From the NCBI GenBank assembly GCA_014529385.2, contig CM043970.1, positions 61,929,996-61,993,995 of the forward strand: DNA of 64,000 bases, written 5' to 3'. Positions 39,099 through 52,166 of the stretch are shown here, in pieces. A program made the position numbers and the translations under genes. The stretch is from Adiantum capillus-veneris (lineage: Eukaryota > Streptophyta > Polypodiopsida > Polypodiales > Pteridaceae). Position 1 is the stretch's first letter; every line of letters begins with the position of its first letter. Below the pieces are notes generated by a model. It did no database searches. It was not told the DNA's origin and saw only the letters and a list, made by a program, of their open reading frames with translations.

Positions 39099-42000
39099 GA
39101 CGACACCGAATGTAAGGTGCAACGGAAGTGAATGTTGAATTTTGCTCAAGATGAGTGCTCCGAACTGTGCTCAAGGTACCTTTTACTTACGGAAGGGAGA
39201 GCCTTCCGTTCCTCTAGTGAGAGAGTGCAATGGACACAAACAAAGTGGTGAACACTGTGAATGAAGGTGCATGAGACTGAGAGATAGAGAGAGAAGAATA
39301 CGACACCAGAAAGTTGTCAAACCCTCCTCCGAAGGCCCCACTATTGATTGCACAAATCTCTACAATGCTTGGACTTGCGACGATGAGGACGACGACGAGA
39401 CGGGCTGAAATCTAAAAACGCTAAGGACTGAAATCTGCAAATCTTTATCTGCTGAATGCTGACTCTATGTCGATGGCGACGATGTGATGACGACGCACTG
39501 AAAACGCAGATGCTGAAATCTGCATATTCTGGGCTGAATTTGCAAACGCTCGTTGGATCTGACCGTGCGACGAGGATTTGCTGCGGGAAGGTGAGATCTG
39601 CGAGGTTCGGGACTTGTTCTGCGGTGTCTATGTGCTGAAAACTGAAAACGCTACTGCTATCGCTGACTCTGTCGCAGTAAATCTGCAAAAACGCTAGGGT
39701 GCTTGCTGATTCAAAAACGCTAGGGGCTGATCTGGGGTCTGCTACAAAACGCTATGTGTTCTGCTTGGTCCTACTGTCGCCAGGTTGCTGCAAGTTGCAA
39801 AATGTTGGCTGATCTGCAACTGAAAAACGCTGGCTGATCTATGGTCTGTGGCTGAAAACGCAAGGTTGATTGCCGGGGGGGGGGGGGTCTTGCTGAGAAG
39901 GTGTCTGCTGAACACTTGGTTCCTGTTGCCTCTTCTGCCAAAAAGTGCTAGCGCTAGGGTTTCTTATAAACTGGCTTGCTAAATTACCCTATCTAGTTCC
40001 CAACAAAAGTCACTTAAAAATAATAAGTAAAAATTGGCTAAATGTCACGTGACACATCCAACCCTATGTGTCCGTGGACAAGCTAAAGCATGACCAGGGT
40101 TCAGTCAGTCAAGTCAGTCTAGAATAGGAAGTGATCTGGCACTTTTGTGAGTCTGTTTGCAGACCGTGCATGAGCAGTCACTTAGATTAGATGCATATCC
40201 TCCGGTTGCACACAGCATGATCATCAGCATGATCATCAAAATGCATCAGGGGAATGTTCCAGTGCATTAAAACCTATTTTCCCTATTTTTGACATTTTTC
40301 ACTCATTTTTAAGTGACTTTTGTTGGGAAGTATAAGTAGAAACCTAACGCTAGCACTTTCTGGCAAAAGAGGCAGCAGGAGCTGTCACCAGCGTGTGACT
40401 ACTATCTATCCTTTTTGTTGATTTCTTTCTTATTATCTATTTACTTTCACTTTTTGGAAACACCCCTCGGGAAATCTAACTGCCCTGTATTGCATAGCTA
40501 GTGTGGAACTGTCCAGAGGGAGTCCAGGCCTGAGGGCAAGAGAGCACTAAGGTTGGACAAGGACTATGGTTAGCCAAGTGGGTCATTGACTAGCCAAAGT
40601 GGAATCCTTTGCTACAGAGGCTACATTTCAGTTTTGGATGTGGCCGCAGTGTACAAAGAGGGTCGGATGACCTAGAAAGATACAATGGCAGCATCTCCTA
40701 AAATTTAGGGAACTGCTATTTTGGGACCTGAAAATGTGTTGGCGTCATTACCTCCGGAATGACAAAGGGAACATTTTCTTAGTCTGCCGTGAAGTCAACT
40801 GGGCAACCGGTTGGGATATTTTTAGGCGGCAACCCCGAAACGGGAAAATGCTTGTAAAAGTGCCAAGTGGCACCTTCTGGTGCACTTGCCTTATGCAACA
40901 AGAAGTGGCGCTGAATTTGAAGAGGGGAGAGCCTCATTTTCAGATTTTGTCACAGGTTAAGAGCTATGGAGTGCTTGCTTTCCCTCTTATGCACAGTGCG
41001 GTGCCAGGAGTGATGCCCTGCACGCTACGCACTGCCCTCTCTCTCCCCTTTGGCAGTATGTTATGCCCCTCTAGTGGGCTCTTCATTTGACCAATGTACA
41101 GTTGTGTGGGTTCATGCGCGATTGCCGAGGCAAGAGCCTCTTGCACAGGTACTGGATTAGCTAGCGGCTAATCCCCCCGCAGGTACAGGTGAATTCGGAG
41201 AGGTTTCACGCCAGAAATCTCGTCCGATTCAAAGGGCAAGTAGCCCTACAGGTGCGGGAGCTCGAGGACTTGCTAGGGATGCGACCGGCACGCGAAACGG
41301 AGCCCGAAACAGTGAATTACAGCCTGCTGTGTATTTTTGCAGGTTTAGGGTTTTGGCCCTAAACGGACCCTAATACCCCCAGGAGGTTCGGGGACGCAAG
41401 GGGACCGCTGTACAGGCGATCTGGCGCATTTTCAGGGCTGAAAACAGAGAATTCAGCGTGCTGCAGATTCTCGCCAGGTTTTGCAAAGTGCCCGTATGCG
41501 TCGGGAAAGTCAGTCAATGCGTGGGAATACTGACCGTGAAGGGTTCTAGTACAGTTATGCTGCCGAAATCGGGCTGGAACAGTGGAAATTCAGCCGAGTT
41601 TGTGCGGGGCAGCTTGTAGGAACCACAGCGTTTATTCCCTCTTTTGAATAATAAAGAAATACCGAAAGGGGCGCCTAAGTTAGGGGCCAATCTGGTGTCC
41701 GTCTACTCATACAGGTGCAATCTAGCAGCCTGTATCCCTCTCCCCTTTGATGTGTCTTGAAAGTACAGGTAAAATAGACGACTAATAATGGGTGAAAGCT
41801 AAATCAAGGTTTAAAGTAAAGTCTACCGCCCTTTTTGGATTGAATAGGCCGGTTTCATGGTTCCATCGACGGGATTAAATCACTTTTTCCCATAGAAGTG
41901 AGCCTTGGGCAGTTTTCGGCTTGAAGACACAGGGGATCATAGACCAGACACAGGGAATTGCAATTATGGCTGACAGACCAGATGATGTGACTGAAGAGGT

Positions 42001-45000
42001 TTCCTCTTCACAGGGTCAACAGACACATGAAGTGGGTGAGTCCTCAAGACCACCACAGACTGATGATGATATATTCAGGACCCAGTTGGTTACTGCTGTG
42101 GCTATGTTTACACAAGTAATGCAGAATCCGAGGTTTTTAGCCTTTCTGCAACCTCCTGTTCCGTCTCAGCAAGTTGGATCACTGGATCATATTCAAAAGC
42201 CTGTTAAGGCTCGAGCACAGGTGATTCATACCGCACAGTCAATGGAAACACCTGTACACTTGACGGAGAACATGCAGTCTCCACAACCTATGCCTAAGGT
42301 GCAAGAACAGGTGGCTGAGATGCCAGTTTTTCAAGCTGTACCAATTCAGCCCGCCACCTTTCAACAACCTATAGCTGGTTCTAATGGGCAGGGAAGCAAC
42401 CTACAGGCTATGCAACAGGTCTTCCCACCACCTTCAGTACACCCTGGCTATTTTGGAGGTGGATCGGTATTTCAGAGCATGGCTGGTCATGCACCTGGAA
42501 ATCAGTTTTATACGCCAGGAACAGTGTTTGCGGGTGCTCAAACGATGATGCCTAACCCCATGTACAGTGTCATGGGTATGCAACCAGGGTTTCAAAGCAC
42601 TCAGGGACAATTTGGGATGCCACAAGCAAATTTTGGTATGGCTGGAATTACAAATCAGCAGCCAAATATGGCATTTCCAGGTCAAGTTAATAGCAGCCAA
42701 GGAACACAGATGAACCTTAATAGTGTTCCCATGTTTCAGTCACTTCCATATGACAATTTAACGCCGCTGGAGAGGCCAACTCCATACAAAGAAGGTGGCA
42801 AAGGTGTGTCATTCACGACCTTTACAGGGTTTGATGACAGGAAGAAGGCTCTTTCATTCCTCCAGCAGTTTGACAAGGCCTATGCAGGGGGAAACTTTAC
42901 AGAGGCTTCAAAGGTCCGCAAGGCAGCCACTTTCTTGACAGGGAATGCGGGACAATGGTGGACAACTTTATTGCTTCAAGGGCAAGCTCCGTCCACATGG
43001 ATTTACTTCAAGCAGATTTTTGCAGCAGCATGGTTATCTGATGATTTCGAAGCAGATGTCATGACAGAATGGCACCAGCTTAATGCTGCCACTTGCAGAA
43101 CTCTGGATGATTACAATCGGAAGTTTTGGAAAGCTCTACTTCCAGTAACTTCCTATAGGTTTGTGCCATTGACAGAACAGATTGAAAAATACTGTTGTGG
43201 CCTACCCAAAGGATTGAGAAAATACTGCACGAAGACAAAAGTCACTACTTTGACGCAGCTCATCGAGGTAGCAAACACTGGCAATGGTTTGCTCAAGGGA
43301 GAAGATTGTGAATTTAACACTGGCGTCAAGGCAGGATCAGGCAAGAAAAATTCAGCCAAGAAGCACGTTCCCAATGAGGCTCCTAAAGGGACTCAGGAGT
43401 CGGCCAACACAGGGAAAGACAAAGCTACGGCTGAATCAGAAAAAGGACCAGCAAAGAAATGGAAAAGACGTTTTCCTCGCAAGTCAGAAGAGCAAAAGAA
43501 GGTCCTGAGGACAGAGAACAAATGCTTTATATGTGAGCAGCCTGGCCACATTGCTTACAACTGTCCTACAAAGAAAAGGCCAGCTGATTCTGAAGACAAG
43601 GAGGACAGGAAGGGAAAGAAGCCCATGGCTGGTCTAGTGCCAGATATGGTGGGCGACAAGCCAAATTCAGATGCAAGTGAGCTTTGCAGAGCATGGGGAA
43701 AGGTTAGGGATCAAACAGTGCTTATCTTCTTTGATCCAGGTGCCAAAGCCAACTTTATTTCCCCAGAATTGGCTTCAAAGTTGGGAATCAGACCTGAAGA
43801 GATGGGGTATACAGCAGAGGTAGGTTTGGCATGTCCTGGCCATACAGAGGCTGTGACACCCATCATTGGAAAGTTGCGTCTACATATCCAGTCCTATGTA
43901 GATGCTGAAGAATTTTACATCATGCCACTGGACGGATGTGATGTGTTGTTAGGTATTCCTTGGTTGTTTCGTGTACAGGGAATCATGGATGCCTACAACA
44001 AAAAGATCACTGTACAGAGCAGGGGAAAGACTCACATTCTGGATGTAAAGCTTAAAGGGGAGTCTATTCCTACTGTATCAGCTTCTGCTATTACTTCTGT
44101 AATGAAAAAGCATCTTTCTGCGTACTTGGTTTTTGCACGTGAAGTGTCAGATTGTGATGAATCAAATTTATCTGTGCTAGATAAAGAAAGGTCAATGTTT
44201 TTACAACAGTATAGTGACTGTTTTTCCGATTCATTACCGTCTCAATTACCGCCAGAGAGACCCGAGGACCATGCGATAGATTTGGTGCCAGGCTGTAGCC
44301 CACCAAATAAGCCTCCGTACAGGGTTAGTGCGGCTCAGCAGAAAGAGATAATGGGCCAAGTACAGGAGCTGTTAGAAAAAGGGCTGATTCAGCCCAGTTC
44401 ATCTCCATTTTGTTCTCCAGTATTGTTGGTGCAAAAAAAGGATGGCTCATGGCGTATGTGCATCGACTACCGTGCACTGAACAAGAATACCATCAAGAAT
44501 AGGTTCCCTATACCTAGAATTGATGATATTATGGACAAATTAGAAGGAGCAGCTATGTTTAGCAGGATAGATCTAAAGAGTGGGTATCATCAGATCCGCA
44601 TTAGATCAGAGGATGTGCACAAGACTGCTTTTAGAACAACGTTTGGCCTTTACGAATTTTTAGTGATGCCCTTTGGTCTCACAAATGCTCCTGCTACGTT
44701 CAATAGGATGATGGACAGAATTTTCCGTCCACACCAGCAGTTTGTTGGTACATTCTTTGATGACATGATAGTCTACTCAAAGAATGAAGAGGAGCATAGG
44801 CATCACTTGGCCATTGTGTTCAAAGAGCTACGCAGTCATAGGTTGCTCATCAATGCAAAGAAAAGTGAGTTTTTTCTGGAAGAGATTCACTTTCTGGGAC
44901 ACATTGTCTCAAAGGACGGTGTCAGAATGGATCCTGCAAAAGTTGAAGCGATCAAGTCATGGCCAAATTTGAAGACGGTGCATGATGTCCGAAGCTTTTT

Positions 45001-48000
45001 GGGACTATGCTCCTATTACAGAAGGTTTATCCGAAATTTCGCTGAGATTGCTTCACCTTTACATGCTCTTCAAAAGAAGGCAGTCACCTTCAGATGGACA
45101 CAGAAAGAGATTTCAGCTTTTAATCTCTTAAAGGAAAAGATGACTTCAGATCCAGTCATTGTGTTGCCAGATCTTAGGAAGTCATTTGTGGTCCAGTGCG
45201 ACGCCTGCGGTAGTAGCATTGGTGCTGTGCTAATGCAAGATGGCAGGGTAGTAGCCTATGAGAGCAGAATTTTGCAAGGGCCAGAGATGACCATGCAGGT
45301 CTATGAGAAAGAGTTACTGGCTGTGATTCATGCGCTCTTAAGTTGGAAACACTACCTGCTAGGTGCAGATTTCGTTGTCCAAACGGACCATCAGACCTTG
45401 CGATACTTCTTGACACAGACAAAGTTATCTGAAAAGCATATGCGATGGGCAAATATCTTGTCCATGTTCCATTTTCAGATTGTGCATGTGGAAGGCAAGA
45501 AGAACGTTGTGGCTGATGCCTTGTCTAGGAAGCCACAAATTTCAGCTGTGTCAATTCCTTATCATCATGAACTTGATGATATGAGAGAACAGTATGCAAA
45601 TGATGAAGATTTTGCAAGGGTCTTCGAGCAACTAATGGATGGACAACGTCATGAACACTATCTTCTTAAAGACGGGTTCATGATGATGCATGGCAGATTG
45701 TGTGTCACAAAGCCATTGCGACGCAAAGTTATGGAAGAGAGTCATGTCCCACCGTATGCAGGGCATCGTGGTATCGATGCTACAGTTAAAGCGGTAGAGA
45801 CATTCTTCTATTGGCCTACATTGAGAAGGGATGTGGATGCCTTTGTGCGAGAATGCCTAATATGCCAAAAGGTCAAGTTTGACAGGCAAAAGGCACCAGG
45901 GTTATTGCAACCACTACCTATTCCAGATAAACCATGGGAAAGTATTGCTATGGATTTTATCTTTGATCTTCCAACAACGCAGACAGGAAATGATGGTATT
46001 TGGACCATTATTTGCAGATTCAGCAAACAGGCTCATTTTATTCCTGTCAGGAAGAAGATAAAGCCAGATCAGATGGCACGCTTGTTTATGAGCAATATTT
46101 TCAAGTATCATGGCATGCCACAGTCGATTATTAGCGACCGTGATCCACGCATGACTAGTTTGTTCTGGAGAGGCTTGTTTGAGAATATGGGCACCACGCT
46201 CAAATTCTCTTCGTCATTTCATCCTCAAACAGATGGGCAGTCAGAAGAGGCAAATTCTACTGTCCTAGATCTGCTGAAGTGCTATGTGTCAGAGCATAAA
46301 GGAAGGTGGGAGCAGTATTTGCCATTGGTGGAGTATACATACAATAATACAGTGCATTCATCAACTGGCAAGGCACCCTTTGAGATAGTTGAAGGTGGCA
46401 AGAAAGTTCCTCCCATACTGCATACAAAGGACAAGATATTTGAAGCAGATAAGTATGTTCAAGACATGGATGAAATGTACAAGAAGGTCAAAGTGGCCTT
46501 AGAAAGGACTCAGGCAAAGCAAAAGAAAGCAGCTGATCGTCACCGTCGTGAAGTGGTATATTCACTTGGTGATTGGGTGCTTTTACGCTTTGAAAAGGCA
46601 AGGTTAAAGAAGATGAAGGGCAAGGAAAGAGTGTTTCCAAAGCTCAGCATGCGTTACTATGGGCCTTTTCAAGTGTGCGACATAATCAGTGATGTTGCAT
46701 ATAGGCTGAAATTGCCTGACAGTTGGAAGATTCACAATGCGTTTCATGTGAGTCTTCTCAGACCCTATGTGGGTGATGTGCCAGAAGATATGCCAGCTGA
46801 AGATCAGCCGGAAGTCGAGGAACTTAACGAGATCTTGGTCCCTGAACGGATTTTGGCACACAAAGAAAGGAAAGTGAAAGGCAAGGTTGCTAGGCGTTAC
46901 TTGGTAAAGTTCAGAAACTATCCACCAATGGATGCTAAGTGGATGGAAGAAGGTGAACTTGCAGAGTCACCAACTGTGTTATCACTTTACCTGGAAGCCT
47001 TCGCTTTGCAACCTACCTTGACCCCTTGAGTTTCAAAGCTACATGGATTGTCAGTGTGACAATGGCTTTTGAAACAAATGATGTACATGGTATTTAAAGT
47101 GAGCTCAAATCAAATACCTGTTACATGAATGTTAGAGCTGTACAGATTGTCAGTTTGGCAATTGCTCTTATGGAATGTCCAAAAGTTTGGTTAGTGCTAT
47201 AGAAGTGAGTATTTCTTGTCAGTCTGTCAAGGATACAGTGATTGCTTCTATTAAAGAGTACATGTGTAACTGCATTCTTAAACTGTCGGTTTGGGTATGC
47301 TCGAAAGTGTTACGGGATCCAACGTGTACTATATAAGACAGTGGGTAAATGTGCAGCTACCATTTTGTCATTGGAAAGTTAGTGACTCAAAACAATGGCA
47401 GAGTGCGAAGCTACCACTATGTCATTGGGACAGGGTTCACACGCAGGCAATACATGAGTCGACGAGGTGTTGAATACACCAGGGTTGACAATGAGCATGT
47501 ATGTGTCGTATATGTGTCGACAGGTGTTGAATACATCAGTGTTGACAGTAAGCATGGACGACATAGATGCAAACGAGGACGTTTGAGATTTCAAGAGGGG
47601 GGTATGTCACCAGCGTGTGACTACTATCTATCCTTTTTGTTGATTTCTTTCTTATTATCTATTTACTTTCACTTTTTGGAAACACCCCTCGGGAAATCTA
47701 ACTGCCCTGTATTGCATAGCTAGTGTGGAACTGTCCAGAGGGAGTCCAGGCCTGAGGGCAAGAGAGCACTAAGGTTGGACAAGGACTATGGTTAGCCAAG
47801 TGGGTCATTGACTAGCCAAAGTGGAATCCTTTGCTACAGAGGCTACATTTCAGTTTTGGATGTGGCCGCAGTGTACAAAGAGGGTCGGATGACCTAGAAA
47901 GATACAATGGCAGCATCTCCTAAAATTTAGGGAACTGCTATTTTGGGACCTGAAAATGTGTTGGCGTCATTACCTCCGGAATGACAAAGGGAACATTTTC

Positions 48001-51000
48001 TTAGTCTGCCGTGAAGTCAACTGGGCAACCGGTTGGGATATTTTTAGGCGGCAACCCCGAAACGGGAAAATGCTTGTAAAAGTGCCAAGTGGCACCTTCT
48101 GGTGCACTTGCCTTATGCAACAAGAAGTGGCGCTGAATTTGAAGAGGGGAGAGCCTCATTTTCAGATTTTGTCACAGGTTAAGAGCTATGGAGTGCTTGC
48201 TTTCCCTCTTATGCACAGTGCGGTGCCAGGAGTGATGCCCTGCACGCTACGCACTGCCCTCTCTCTCCCCTTTGGCAGTATGTTATGCCCCTCTAGTGGG
48301 CTCTTCATTTGACCAATGTACAGTTGTGTGGGTTCATGCGCGATTGCCGAGGCAAGAGCCTCTTGCACAGGTACTGGATTAGCTAGCGGCTAATCCCCCC
48401 GCAGGTACAGGTGAATTCGGAGAGGTTTCACGCCAGAAATCTCGTCCGATTCAAAGGGCAAGTAGCCCTACAGGTGCGGGAGCTCGAGGACTTGCTAGGG
48501 ATGCGACCGGCACGCGAAACGGAGCCCGAAACAGTGAATTACAGCCTGCTGTGTATTTTTGCAGGTTTAGGGTTTTGGCCCTAAACGGACCCTAATACCC
48601 CCAGGAGGTTCGGGGACGCAAGGGGACCGCTGTACAGGCGATCTGGCGCATTTTCAGGGCTGAAAACAGAGAATTCAGCGTGCTGCAGATTCTCGCCAGG
48701 TTTTGCAAAGTGCCCGTATGCGTCGGGAAAGTCAGTCAATGCGTGGGAATACTGACCGTGAAGGGTTCTAGTACAGTTATGCTGCCGAAATCGGGCTGGA
48801 ACAGTGGAAATTCAGCCGAGTTTGTGCGGGGCAGCTTGTAGGAACCACAGCGTTTATTCCCTCTTTTGAATAATAAAGAAATACCGAAAGGGGCGCCTAA
48901 GTTAGGGGCCAATCTGGTGTCCGTCTACTCATACAGGTGCAATCTAGCAGCCTGTATCCCTCTCCCCTTTGATGTGTCTTGAAAGTACAGGTAAAATAGA
49001 CGACTAATAATGGGTGAAAGCTAAATCAAGGTTTAAAGTAAAGTCTACCGCCCTTTTTGGATTGAATAGGCCGGTTTCAGGAGCACCTTGCTCAACAGGC
49101 AACTTCTCAACAAGACCAACCCCTGCGACAACTCTGGCGTTTTCTCTCAACAGAAGGCCTAGCGTTTTTGCACCAAATCAGCCAGCGTTTTTGCAATTGC
49201 AGATTGCCGGCAACAGTAGATAGCAAATCAGCCCTAGCGTTAGCAGATTTCCACCGCAAGTCGGATTTTCAGCCCTAGTGTTTTTGCATCTGCCAGGCAT
49301 TTCAACGTTTTGCAGAACTACCACGACGGAACCAACACAAGCACCAGCGTTTTCAGTTTTCAACACTTAGACATCGCAGAACAAGTCCAGAACCTCGCAG
49401 ATCTCACCTTCCCGCAGCAGATCCTCGCCACACGGTCAGATCCCGCGAAGTTTGCAGATTTAGCCCGGAAAACGCAGATTTCAGCATCTGCGTTTTCAGC
49501 ACGTCGTCGTCATCGACATCGTCACCGACATAGAGTCAGAATTCAGCAAATAAAGATTCACAGATTTCAGCCATTAGCACTTTCAGATTTCAGCCCGTCT
49601 CGTCGTCGTCCTCATCGTCGTCGACATCGTCGGCAAGTCCAAGCATTGTAGAGATTTGTGCAATCATAAGTACAACGCTCTCACCATAGGGAGTGGGGCC
49701 TTCAGAGGAGGGTTTGACAACTTCCTGGTGTCGTATTCTCTTCTCTCTCTATCTCTCAGTCTCATACACTTGCACGCACAGTGTCCATCCACTTTGTTGT
49801 GATCATTGCACTCTCTCATTAAGAACGGAAGGCTCTCGCTTCCATAAGAACAAAAAGGAACCTTGAGCACATTATGGAGCACTCATCTTGAGCAAAGTTC
49901 AAACATTCATTCCGTTGCACCTTACATTGGTATCAGAGCTTTGGCAGTGTTCTATATCACTCAAGAAAGGAACCACAAGAACCACAGAATATTTTTTGCT
50001 TGTTGCGGTCGCACGTAACCCAAGACCTCTTGGGCGTGTCGATTCCTAATCGTGTTTTTGAAGAGTGACAAGAAACCCAAGAAAGAAGGGCTTCTCCAGC
50101 CTCCCCTTGTGCCTCTTTTCACTCATTGAGAGCGGCGTGCACTTAGCAGCCGGCCAATCGACGTGAGGTGGCCTTTTTAGCGCACTTCGCGGAGATATGT
50201 CCATGTTCCCCGCATCCAAAGCACTTCCCCTCTCTGATGAAGCGAGCTCTCTCCTCTGGAGTAAGCTTGGGTCATGCATCCTTTTTCTTTGGGTTGCTCT
50301 TTTTCTTTCTACTTTCATTCCCAGAAGTCTGTTCGGCTCGTTGTGTCATGGCCTCATCTATAGAGTAGGTCAGACTGCCAGAGTGAATGGCAAAGCCCCG
50401 CTTCGCATGACTCATCAACTCCTGAATAGAAGCTGACTTCTATTCCAAGCAGTGATCTCGTAGGTAGACCCAAGGTGAACCGCTCAATCTGTTCTCTGAA
50501 CGAGATCTTCTTGAATGAAGAGGCGGGTAGAAAAGAGCTCCAGAATCTTTCACAATAAGCATTGATTGTATCTTTCTTGGTCATCCGAAGATGGTTCCAA
50601 GCAGCTCGTATATCTCATTCATATTCTTGCGTCAACCAAGAAGAAATAAAAAGCTTTTTAAATTTTAGCCATTTAACTGGCGCAGTCTTGTTTAAAAGAA
50701 GCATTGACCACCAAGTACGAGCGTTCCCCTTAAGGTAAGAGGTAGCTCTCCGAATCTTGGAGTGCTCTCAATAGCGTCCTCTCGCGAAAGCGATGTCAAA
50801 CTGCTGTATAAAAGACACAGCCTTCGAAGCATCTGAGTATCCTGAGAAAGTATCAAACTTGATCGAGTGGCCACCTTCCTTAAACTCTCGGACTTTCTTG
50901 CTTTTATCTTCGAGAAAGTCATACTGGTTGGCTTTGTAAAAATTCTTCTTGTTCGCATAGAAGTTTCCATCATCAGAATCTGAGCTGTCTGTAGACGAGT

Positions 51001-52083
51001 CCTCGGTAGAACTGTCAGTCTCTGGGCGAGATTTAGTCTTCTTTGCCTTTTTCTTGCCCTGTCCGAAGCTTTGTTTCTTGCTTCACTTTTTACTTTTTCT
51101 GTCTTCTTCGCTCGAATCTGAAGAGCTAGAAGAACTGTCAGAAGAAGAAGAAGAAGAACTGGGTACTCCTTCAAATCGAACACGCTTCTTCCATTTCTTT
51201 GCCTTATCAAAAGTTGATTGACGACCCAAATATCCCGGAAAGTCAGTGCTTTTCTTCTGCTTTTTGCCGTGCTTTTTGGCTTTCTTTTGCGCGTCAAAAA
51301 GCTGAGCAATCCGTGCATCAACCACCTCTTGTAATTCCTTCTCTGCATACTATTTGTGATCAGAAAGTTTCTTGAGAGCGGGTTTCAGTGGGGGTGTAGT
51401 GGTTTTCTGCCACTGTTCATGCACTTCCTGAAAAGAAGTCTCGCTCATATATTTTGCCAATTTCGGATCCTTCGCAAAACTGAGCATCATCTTTGTTGCA
51501 TCGCCAATCAATTGACGACGCTTCATCTCTCTTTGCTCCGCCTGAGTAGGCAGAGGCGGGCCATACTCTCTGTCAAAATCTTCGTTGTGATCCCTGCCGC
51601 ATCTCCAGATGCAAAGGGAGTCGACTGATCCTTGCGAGAAGCCATAGGTGCCGCGGAAAAAAAATTGGGGATCGGATTTCCCGTAGAAGAGAAATCGCCG
51701 TGCTCTGATACCATTGTAACAAACTTGGACACTCCAAGTCAAGAATCAATCACGACAGCACCAAATAACCACTTCAAAACAATTCACAGATCACAATAGA
51801 TTTGCACTGGCCGGGCGGAGTTCCATGCTAGAGATATTGGCCCCAAAGATTGGCGCCCCTTTCAGTATTTCTTTTTGTATTCATCAGTTCAAAGTACAAG
51901 AGAACGGTTAGGGTTTCACTCTCAGACTCTGCGTCCAGATGCTCCGAGAAGTGAGGCCCTCAACACTAATTTAAAGGTTACAAGGGATGCCCAAAAGCAA
52001 AGCCCCAAAAGCTTCAAAATCAAAAGCCCTGAAAGCAAAAGCTCTTTTCCCTCTCTCACAGAGAGTTTCTCAAAGCAAAAGCA

Positions 52084-52166
<83 letters not shown>

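Larger units (their letters stand above)
36954..39110 (-). mobile_element. Gene-less LTR retroelement (family A), minus strand
   Basis: The 3' LTR is 36954-38278 (1325 bp). The internal region 38279-38944 is only 666 bp. A 5' LTR remnant lies at 38945-39110, cut off by another LTR. A PBS variant TGGTATTAGAGC is at 38932-38943 and a G-rich purine tract (minus strand) adjoins 38278. The internal part has no gag or pol motifs. The LTRs carry (GA)n and CGACGA-rich stretches, as in the solo LTR. It is a non-autonomous, LARD/TRIM-like element. Confidence 0.75.
40383..49079 (+). mobile_element. gypsy-2: complete, apparently intact Ty3/gypsy chromovirus
   Basis: 8697 bp with two 1475-bp LTRs (40383-41857 and 47605-49079). 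I found no difference between them in the blocks I compared. The element is flanked by GGAGC duplications (40378-40382 and 49080-49084). A PBS-like sequence starting TGG follows the 5' LTR, one uninterrupted gag-pol frame fills the centre, and the tract TCAAGAGGGGGGTA (47591-47604) precedes the 3' LTR. Equal LTRs and an open frame point to a recent, possibly still competent insertion. Confidence 0.95.
40043..49926 (+). repeat. 5' LTR (family B), plus strand, split by gypsy-2
   Basis: The pieces 40043-40382 and 49085-49926 make about 1182 bp, starting with the palindrome TGTCACGTGACA and ending CACCTTACA. A PBS follows at 49928-49939. The gypsy-2 insertion duplicated GGAGC. The right piece has CGTCGTC repeats at about 49503-49640, like the family-A LTRs. 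Confidence 0.8.

Noticed and set aside
41921-41965. Extension of the gypsy-2 polyprotein upstream of ATG 41966
   Set aside because: The upstream in-frame codon at 41921 is TTG; the first ATG in frame is at 41966.
49014-49651. Frames in the right half of the family-B LTR
   Set aside because: They follow CGTCGTC repeats and run across the end of the gypsy-2 LTR, so they are composite artefacts.
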